From the NCBI GenBank assembly GCA_964496475.1, contig CAZBZS010000046.1:1-18919 (forward strand): a stretch of DNA of 18,919 bases, read 5' to 3'. The position numbers and the translations under genes are program-made. The stretch is from JASLPR01 sp964496475. Lineage in GTDB: Bacteria > Chloroflexota > UBA11872 > VXNJ01. The notes under the pieces are model-generated. The model saw only the letters and a list, made by a program, of their open reading frames with translations. It made no database searches and was not told where the DNA came from. This document shows, piece after piece, positions 13,998 through 18,919 of this stretch (the first letter of the stretch is position 1; each line of letters opens with the position of its first letter).

Positions 13998-16394
13998 CTA
14001 ACGTCTACGGCGTCGAATGATGCGTCCCAACAGGACCGGACGCAGGCGCTTCCACGCCCGGGCCACTTCACGAAGGTCCGCCGGGGCCAACGTGTGGTCG
14101 CTGTAGGCCGAACGCGTGTATTGGCGCGCGATATCGGCCGGCGGTCGCGAAACTCCAACGGAGCCGACCGTGGAACTCTGGCCGCTGGAGCCGGCGGGTC
14201 CGGCGGGATACAGATCGGCGCTGAGCCGGTCGGCGAACTCGATGGGGGTTCGGGACTCATCAAGATTGTAGCCTGCCCAGCGTGACCAGCGCAGCATGGA
14301 GCGGTAGGCGCGGCGGACGCCGTCGCCGGGGCTTTCAAATTGGGCCTGGAGGAGGTTGAAGAGAAAGAAGACGAGGAAGGAACCGGCGACTACGGCGACG
14401 ATACCGCCGAGGATGACGAGGACGGCGGAGAGGCGAGAGAAAATGTTGAGAACGGGATTGGGGTCGAAATCGCTGGAGTCGGTGAAGGTGTCGAGGTCGA
14501 TGCCGAAGAGGTCGGCGAGCTCGTCGAGGTTGTAGTCGTCGACGACTTCGAGGTCGGTGGCGAGATTGGCGACGGCTTCGAAGCGGGAGATGGGGGCGCG
14601 GTAGCCGGAGGGCTCGAAGGTGACCCAACCGTACTGGGGAAAGTAGACCTCGACCCAGGAGTGGGCGTCCTCGGGGCCGACGACGAAGGCGCCGGCCTCT
14701 TCGTCGAAAAAGCCGGGGACGTAACCGGTGACGAGTCGGGCCGGGACACCGTTGAGACGAAGGAGGATGGCCATGGAGGAGGCGGTGTAGTCGGAGAAAC
14801 CGCGTCGGAGATCGAAGAGGTAGTAGTCGACGGCGTCGCGGTCGGTCGGGAGTTCGGGGATGTCGATGGCGAAGGGGAAGCGGCGGAGGAAGAATTCGAT
14901 TTGCTGGGCGATGTCGTAGGGATTGTCGGCGATGTCGCCGAAGCGGAGGGCGAGCTCGCGAACGCGGGGGGGGACTTCGGGTATTTGCAGGTAGCGGTCG
15001 AGATCGCCGGGATAGGAGGTTCCGGCGATGCGTAACTGGTCGGCGGTGGCGCCGGAGGCGGTGCCTTCGGCGGCGTAGGAAATGCGGCGGCCCACGGCAC
15101 GGGTGGCGCGAATGACGGAGTAGTCGTCTATCTGGCCCTCGACGGCGCTCTGAACCTGGTATTGGCGGTTGAGGGAGACGAGCTCGCCAGGGGTGTAGAG
15201 AACGGAGGAATTGGAATCAAAGATTTCGAAGATGGCGCGGATGGTGACTCGACTGAAAAGGGCGGGCGTGATGTCGAGACGGTCCTGGTCGGGATTGCGG
15301 CTGGTGAGGGCGACGTCGGAATTTTCCCAGTGGTCGCGGTCGTAGTAGTCGAAGGTGCCGCCACGCCAGTAGGTGCGGTGGGTGGAGAGGACGACCATGG
15401 TGGTCTGGCGGGTGAAGGGGAGGGCTTCACCGACGCCGAGTTGCTGCTGTCCGGCGAGGGAGGAGAGACCGGAGGGGTTGGAGACCCCGCTGAAGAGGCG
15501 GTTGGTGGCGGCTTCGACGTTGCCCCAGCCGTCGCCGAGGTATGTCCAAAAGGCTTCGGAAATGGGATTGCCGTGGAGTCTGGGAAGGAAGACGGAGAAG
15601 ATGGTGACGGCGGCGACGAGAATGATGCTGAGGGCGGTGACGTTGAGGCTGAGCTCGGCCGAATAGTCGGTACGGGTACGGTCCCACCGCTCGGTAAGGG
15701 TGCTGAGGTTGACTTGGACCATGAGGAGGAGGAGGGCGACGGTGAAGATAACGAAAGGGAGGCGGACGGGGCCGACGTAGGTGATGTTGATGGAGAGGAC
15801 GATGGCGGCGGGAAGGGCGGCGATGGTGACACTGCGGCGGCGGAAGAGCCCCCAGGCGCCCAGATAGCCTATGCCCCAGGCGGCGAAGGTGACCCAGAGG
15901 AGGAATACGACGTTGTCGGTGCTGGGCCGAAGGCGGCTGATTACCTCGAACCAATCGAGGAGGCGGATGCCGAGATCGGTGAGGAAGCTCCAGCTGGTCT
16001 CGAAGGCGCCGAGGAGAGGCTGCTGGCCGGTGGGGAGGCCTTCGCGCCGCCGCCCAACCCAGTCGAAAGTGTCGCGAAAGAGGTCGCGGAAATTGGGGAT
16101 AATCTCGGTGGGGCTGGGGATGGCTTCGGAGACGACGAGGAAACATAGGCCGAATCCGCCGAGAAGGCCGATGGCGACGATGCCGCTGGAATGCAGTCGC
16201 CGGCTAGAAAACCAGGTGCCAGTGAAGATGCCGATGCCGGCCACGGGGAACATGACGGCGGTGTTGTCGGTCCACCGGGCGGCATTGACGGAGTAGACGA
16301 CGGCGAAGACGAGAGCGATGAGCAGGATGATGGGAAGCCAGCCGGCGGTGGGAGCGGCCAGGTGGCGACGGAAGGTGGTGGCGACGGCGGCCAT
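13998..16394 (-). CDS. TgpA-like membrane transglutaminase-domain protein with Ser at the catalytic Cys position
   Basis: This 798-residue protein has about six N-terminal membrane segments (roughly residues 18-265), a periplasmic or extracellular region, a transglutaminase-like domain (about 480-600), another membrane helix (about 650-680) and a C-terminal cytoplasmic DUF4129-like part (YRSMLRWSRWAGYNLDESRT). This is the TgpA/DUF3488 layout. In active members a Cys-His-Asp triad is expected, with Cys in a motif such as RRGYCxYxA. Here that reads RRGFSDYTASSM, with Ser534 (TCC, 14795-14793). His578 is present in DAHSWVEVYF, and the acid position is Glu594 in TFEPSGY. The only cysteine in the protein, C84, is in a membrane segment. 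It may be a pseudoenzyme. The ATG abuts the TAA of the DUF58 gene, so translational coupling is likely. DUF58 and TgpA proteins often go with a MoxR ATPase, which is absent here. Confidence 0.9.
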   Translation of the reverse strand: MAAVATTFRRHLAAPTAGWLPIILLIALVFAVVYSVNAARWTDNTAVMFPVAGIGIFTGTWFSSRRLHSSGIVAIGLLGGFGLCFLVVSEAIPSPTEIIPNFRDLFRDTFDWVGRRREGLPTGQQPLLGAFETSWSFLTDLGIRLLDWFEVISRLRPSTDNVVFLLWVTFAAWGIGYLGAWGLFRRRSVTIAALPAAIVLSINITYVGPVRLPFVIFTVALLLLMVQVNLSTLTERWDRTRTDYSAELSLNVTALSIILVAAVTIFSVFLPRLHGNPISEAFWTYLGDGWGNVEAATNRLFSGVSNPSGLSSLAGQQQLGVGEALPFTRQTTMVVLSTHRTYWRGGTFDYYDRDHWENSDVALTSRNPDQDRLDITPALFSRVTIRAIFEIFDSNSSVLYTPGELVSLNRQYQVQSAVEGQIDDYSVIRATRAVGRRISYAAEGTASGATADQLRIAGTSYPGDLDRYLQIPEVPPRVRELALRFGDIADNPYDIAQQIEFFLRRFPFAIDIPELPTDRDAVDYYLFDLRRGFSDYTASSMAILLRLNGVPARLVTGYVPGFFDEEAGAFVVGPEDAHSWVEVYFPQYGWVTFEPSGYRAPISRFEAVANLATDLEVVDDYNLDELADLFGIDLDTFTDSSDFDPNPVLNIFSRLSAVLVILGGIVAVVAGSFLVFFLFNLLQAQFESPGDGVRRAYRSMLRWSRWAGYNLDESRTPIEFADRLSADLYPAGPAGSSGQSSTVGSVGVSRPPADIARQYTRSAYSDHTLAPADLREVARAWKRLRPVLLGRIIRRRRR

Positions 16395-17678
16395 TTAGCG
16401 AAGCGCCCGACCGGAGGAGAAGGTGAAGGCGGGGGCGCCGTCCAGGGTGGGGCGGGGTCCGCCGAATTGGATGGAGTCGAAGCGGTCGCCCTTGAGGACG
16501 GTGCGGACGGGGAGGCCGTAGGTGGCGGCGAAGTTGGCGGAGAGGCTGTCGTTGACCACGCCGTTGAAGGAGCCGGCTTCGAGAAGCAAGGCGCTGGGGT
16601 AGAGGCCGCGATCGCCGAGCTGGCGGAGGACGATGGGCCAGGCGGGATCGGAGGAGGGAGTAACGGCGACGACGCTCATGCCGCGACCGAGGGCGGGAAC
16701 GAGCTCGGTGAGGAAATGATCGAGGGGGGTGCTGCCGGCGGCGGAGATGATGGCGAGGCTCTCCAGAATTTTCCAGAGCTGGCCGGTGCCTTTTTGAGGT
16801 TCTAGGAACATGCGGTCGCGACCGGTGGCAGCGAGGCCGACGGCTTTGCCGTCGCGTATCTGCTGATAAGCGAGGGCGGAAGCGATTTTGACGGTGTACT
16901 CTTCGGTGGACTCGTCGCCGCGGCCAGCCTGGACGGCGCGCTGCATGTCGAGGATGAGCCAGACGCCGGCGGAGGGCTCGAGGTCGAATTCCTTGACCAT
17001 GATGCGGCCCGTGCGGGCGGTGGATCGCCAGTGGATGCGCTTGAAGGCGTCGCCGGGGACGAATTCGCGGATGGTGGAGGCGTCGGAGGTGATTTGCTGG
17101 GTGCGCTGCAGGGAGCGGGTGTTGCCGAACTGGGAACCGGCGGGAATCTGGAAGTCGGGCATGACACTGATGGGGGGATAGACGACGAAGGTGCTGCGCT
17201 GGGGAAATTCGAATTCGGCGAAAAAGATGCCGAACGGGTCGCCGGTGCGGACGGTCATGGGGCCGAGCTGGAAGAGGCCGCGGCGGAGGGCGTTGCCGGT
17301 GCTGAACCAGCGCTTGGTCTGGCGGGCGTCGAGATTTTCAGCGACGCTGGCGGTGTAGCCGGGGAGGGTGGAGTGGTCGACGAGCTCGATGAGGAGGATG
17401 GGGAGGCGGCCGCGGTTGGTGAGGTAGATCTCCTCGCGGATTTCGTCGCCGGTGGTGGCGGATTTGCTGGTGAGAATGCGGCGGATGTAGAGGTTGTTGA
17501 CCGCGGCGCGGGTCCAGAAATAAGAGAGGGCGATGAGGAAGGTGAGGGCGTAGAAGAACCAGTAGATGATGGCGGAGGTGGTGACGAGGGCGAGGACGAA
17601 GAGGACGCCGATGAGGATCAGGGCGGCGGGACGCTGGACGGTGATTTCTGGTGTTGCTGATCCTGACGGCTGTTCCAA
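16395..17678 (-). CDS. DUF58 domain membrane protein
   Basis: This 427-residue protein has two N-terminal membrane helices (about 18-33 and 36-55), a beta-rich middle region, and the DUF58 signature REFVPGDAFKRIHWRSTAR (204-222) followed by GRIMVKEFDLEPS and a von Willebrand A-like fold (LILDMQRA and after). DUF58 proteins are usually encoded with a MoxR AAA+ ATPase and a transglutaminase protein, and are thought to act in assembly or processing at the membrane; the exact role is unknown. The start is TTG at 17678, with no strong ribosome site and a 131-base gap to the preceding gene, so the true start or an own promoter remains uncertain. Its stop directly precedes the transglutaminase ATG. 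Confidence 0.88.
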   Translation of the reverse strand: MEQPSGSATPEITVQRPAALILIGVLFVLALVTTSAIIYWFFYALTFLIALSYFWTRAAVNNLYIRRILTSKSATTGDEIREEIYLTNRGRLPILLIELVDHSTLPGYTASVAENLDARQTKRWFSTGNALRRGLFQLGPMTVRTGDPFGIFFAEFEFPQRSTFVVYPPISVMPDFQIPAGSQFGNTRSLQRTQQITSDASTIREFVPGDAFKRIHWRSTARTGRIMVKEFDLEPSAGVWLILDMQRAVQAGRGDESTEEYTVKIASALAYQQIRDGKAVGLAATGRDRMFLEPQKGTGQLWKILESLAIISAAGSTPLDHFLTELVPALGRGMSVVAVTPSSDPAWPIVLRQLGDRGLYPSALLLEAGSFNGVVNDSLSANFAATYGLPVRTVLKGDRFDSIQFGGPRPTLDGAPAFTFSSGRALR

Positions 17679-17809
17679 GATGCGGCGATCCCAACTCGAT
17701 CCAGTTGCCCTGGGCCGGTTCTGAGGGCGGGCAACCGAGAAATTGGCCGCCGTCGATCAAGTAGTTTATCTGGGGATGGGGCGGGTGGCTGTGAGGAGGA
17801 AAGCAGATA

Positions 17810-18295
17810 CTAGAGATCGAGGACCATGGCGGTCTCGTCGCAGCGCTCGAATTTGGGGCAGCGGTAGCACTCCTGCCAGACCTTCTGGGTGAGGGTGTCG
17901 CGGGGAACTTCGCTGAAGCCGGAGCGGGCGAAGAAGTCGGGTTCGAGGGTGAGGGTGAATACGCGCGGTACGCCGAAGGAGCGGGCGTCGTCGAGGCAGA
18001 GGTCGACGAGGCGGCGGCCGATGCCCTGGTGTTGACTGTCGGGGGTGACGGCGAGGGCGCGAATTTCGGCCAGGTCGGGGGAGGCGATGTGCAGGGAGCC
18101 GCAGCCGACGAGGCGGTCGGACTGGCGGCAGACGACGTATTCGCGGATGTTTTCGAAAAGCTCGGTGGTGGAGCGGGGGAGCATGACGTCATCGGCGGCG
18201 TAGGGGGTGATGAGCTCTTTGATCTCGGGGACGTCGAAAAGCCGGGCCTTGCCAAAGGCGAGATCGGGGGATGGGATGGGGGGATCGGATGACAT
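17810..18295 (-). CDS. ArgA-like GNAT N-acetyltransferase
   Basis: This is a 161-residue GNAT-fold enzyme resembling the short amino-acid N-acetyltransferases (N-acetylglutamate synthase-type) that carry out the first arginine-biosynthesis step. Visible features are the N-terminal KARLFDVPEIKELI, the central strand DLAEIRALAVTP (74-85), the acetyl-CoA pyrophosphate loop QHQGIGRRL (88-96), and the family-typical end ECYRCPKFERCDE with cysteines 143, 146 and 152. These cysteines could bind metal. The ATG at 18295 gives the normal family length. Upstream in-frame codons back to an ATG at 18472 encode Pro/Arg-rich text without similarity. There is no clear Shine-Dalgarno site. It is the first gene of the minus-strand series. 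Confidence 0.85.
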   Translation of the reverse strand: MSSDPPIPSPDLAFGKARLFDVPEIKELITPYAADDVMLPRSTTELFENIREYVVCRQSDRLVGCGSLHIASPDLAEIRALAVTPDSQHQGIGRRLVDLCLDDARSFGVPRVFTLTLEPDFFARSGFSEVPRDTLTQKVWQECYRCPKFERCDETAMVLDL

Positions 18296-18495
18296 AGTCA
18301 GGTTTGGGAGGAAGGTGGGGGTCGACTGCGGCAGTTGTGAAGCACGCGCCCTTTGGGACGTCCGGCCAGCGCCGTGACCGGGAGGTGGTTCGTTGCTCTG
18401 GGAAGCGGAATGTGGCACAGCCGGTGGCCGATTGCTTTGAACGCATAGAACCGGTCCGGCGGCGGGACGCATCCCACGAATGTCGCCGACAATCT

Positions 18496-18516
18496 ACCAT
18501 TTGACGAGCAAATGGT
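18496..18516. promoter_or_regulatory. 8-5-8 dyad, possible operator for the helicase gene
   Basis: ACCATTTG (18496-18503) and CAAATGGT (18509-18516) are perfect inverted halves around ACGAG, giving a 21-base dyad of the size bound by dimeric repressors. It overlaps the putative -35 box TTGACG. It is relatively AT-rich in a very GC-rich surrounding. The regulator is unknown; a SOS-type role next to a uvrD/pcrA gene is only a guess. Confidence 0.45.
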
Positions 18517-18528
18517 GGAAATTAAAAT
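18501..18528 (+). promoter_or_regulatory. Possible sigma-70-type promoter
   Basis: TTGACG (18501-18506) and TAAAAT (18523-18528) are separated by 16 bases and differ by one base each from the consensus. Transcription would run toward the helicase gene 138 bases on. Confidence 0.4.
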
Positions 18529-18621
18529 GGGAATCATGGACGGCCGGGGCGGGCGATAGGGCGACGTGTTGAGGTAGAGGGCGCCGGGGGCCGTTAGGTC
18601 GGCGGAAGAGGGCGTCGCGCC

Positions 18622-18627
18622 TATAAT
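18622..18627 (+). promoter_or_regulatory. Consensus -10 box TATAAT
   Basis: A perfect TATAAT lies 38 bases before the helicase TTG start. The expected -35 position (around 18599) holds TCGGCG, a poor match, so it may work with an activator or be fortuitous. Confidence 0.35.
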
Positions 18628-18665
18628 CGGACGCACCCTGAGAGACCTCGAAACGGCGACTGCTT

Positions 18666-18919
18666 TTGACCACTTCCGCGCTTGATACGGCCGAACTGAA
18701 TCCAGCACAAATAGAGGCGGTGGAGCATACGGAAGGGCCTTTGCTGATTCTGGCGGGGGCGGGGTCGGGGAAGACGCGGGTGATTACGCATCGGGTGGTG
18801 CACCTGATCGACGAAGCGCAAGTGGCGCCCTGGAACATCCTGGCGGTGACGTTCACGAATAAGGCGGCGGACGAGATGCGGTCGCGGGTGACGCGGCTGG
18901 CGGCGGAGCGGGGGGCGGG
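18666..18919 (+). CDS. UvrD/PcrA/Rep-type ATP-dependent DNA helicase, N-terminal part (cut by window edge)
   Basis: This is the first 84 residues of a superfamily 1A 3'-5' DNA helicase acting in repair and replication. It shows the Q-motif region LNPAQIEAVEH (11-21), Walker A LILAGAGSGKTRVI (27-40) and motif Ia ILAVTFTNKAADEM (58-71). The TTG at 18666 is chosen because an in-frame TGA lies at 18642-18644 and residues LTTSALDTAELNPAQ fit the family's short N-terminus; no strong ribosome site is visible. It is cut by the window end with no internal defect. The gene could be pcrA or uvrD, which cannot be separated from this fragment. Confidence 0.9.
   Translation, partial: MTTSALDTAELNPAQIEAVEHTEGPLLILAGAGSGKTRVITHRVVHLIDEAQVAPWNILAVTFTNKAADEMRSRVTRLAAERGA

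Larger units (their letters stand above)
18296..18665. other. Divergent intergenic region between acetyltransferase and helicase genes
   Basis: This region holds no supported gene. It carries a dyad overlapping a possible -35 box and two -10-like elements for the plus strand (listed separately). No promoter could be picked for the minus-strand acetyltransferase. Confidence 0.5.

Noticed and set aside
15162..16148. 328-codon plus-strand open frame opposite the transglutaminase gene, and other long antisense frames at 14340-15035 and 17031-17660
   Set aside because: Their translations are repetitive Gly/Glu/Asp/Ala text expected opposite C-ending codons; the minus strand carries clear domain motifs.
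18296..18472. N-terminal extension of the acetyltransferase to an ATG at 18472
   Set aside because: The extra 59 residues are Pro/Arg/Ser-rich with no similarity, and the family length fits the ATG at 18295.
1..18919. CRISPR array, integrase, transposase or toxin-antitoxin pair
   Set aside because: No regularly spaced repeats and no corresponding protein motifs were found on either strand.

Overview
The window is GC-rich bacterial DNA. Its gene set (several MalF/UgpA-type sugar permease paralogs, DUF3105, a tungsten aldehyde:ferredoxin oxidoreductase, a TgpA-like transglutaminase next to DUF58, and an ArgA-like acetyltransferase with a cysteine-rich tail) suggests Chloroflexota, perhaps a Dehalococcoidia/SAR202-like lineage. 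That placement is an inference from gene content and not a proven taxonomy. No rRNA, tRNA, CRISPR array, integrase or transposase was recognised.

Left part (1 to about 12.4 kb) is an accessory region centred on carbohydrate metabolism and is visibly decaying. It holds the C-terminal part of one ABC sugar permease, a second tandem paralog whose expected start codon reads ACG, a DUF3105 membrane-anchored protein, an N-terminally truncated sugar isomerase-like TIM barrel (-), a DegT/DnrJ/EryC1 PLP enzyme, a sulfatase/phosphatase-superfamily pseudogene with at least four lesions, an aldo/keto reductase (-), an MFS exporter, an aldehyde:ferredoxin oxidoreductase with a shortened N-terminus, a third permease paralog (-), and the C-terminal stub of a GH88/GH105-like hydrolase. 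No substrate-binding protein, MalG-type permease or ATPase accompanies the three permeases.

Right part (about 12.5 kb to the end) looks like conserved chromosomal backbone. On the minus strand, in transcription order, are an ArgA-like N-acetyltransferase, a DUF58 protein, a TgpA-like transglutaminase (stop and start codons directly abutting DUF58), three very small single-pass membrane proteins, and hypoxanthine phosphoribosyltransferase. At the right edge a UvrD/PcrA helicase begins on the plus strand, behind an intergenic region with a dyad that overlaps a plausible -35 box.

Most notable observations: (1) a 48-base identical block across the stop codons of the two tandem permeases, more conserved than the genes; (2) replacement of the catalytic Cys by Ser in the transglutaminase domain; (3) a strong G-over-C bias of the plus strand in the right part that does not depend on gene orientation, with a local patch lacking it at about 13.67-14.33 kb; (4) a perfect 15-bp hairpin with a GCGA tetraloop in a gene-poor gap; (5) a run of three tiny membrane proteins in the transglutaminase operon. 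I did not find convincing evidence for a wholly new multi-gene system.
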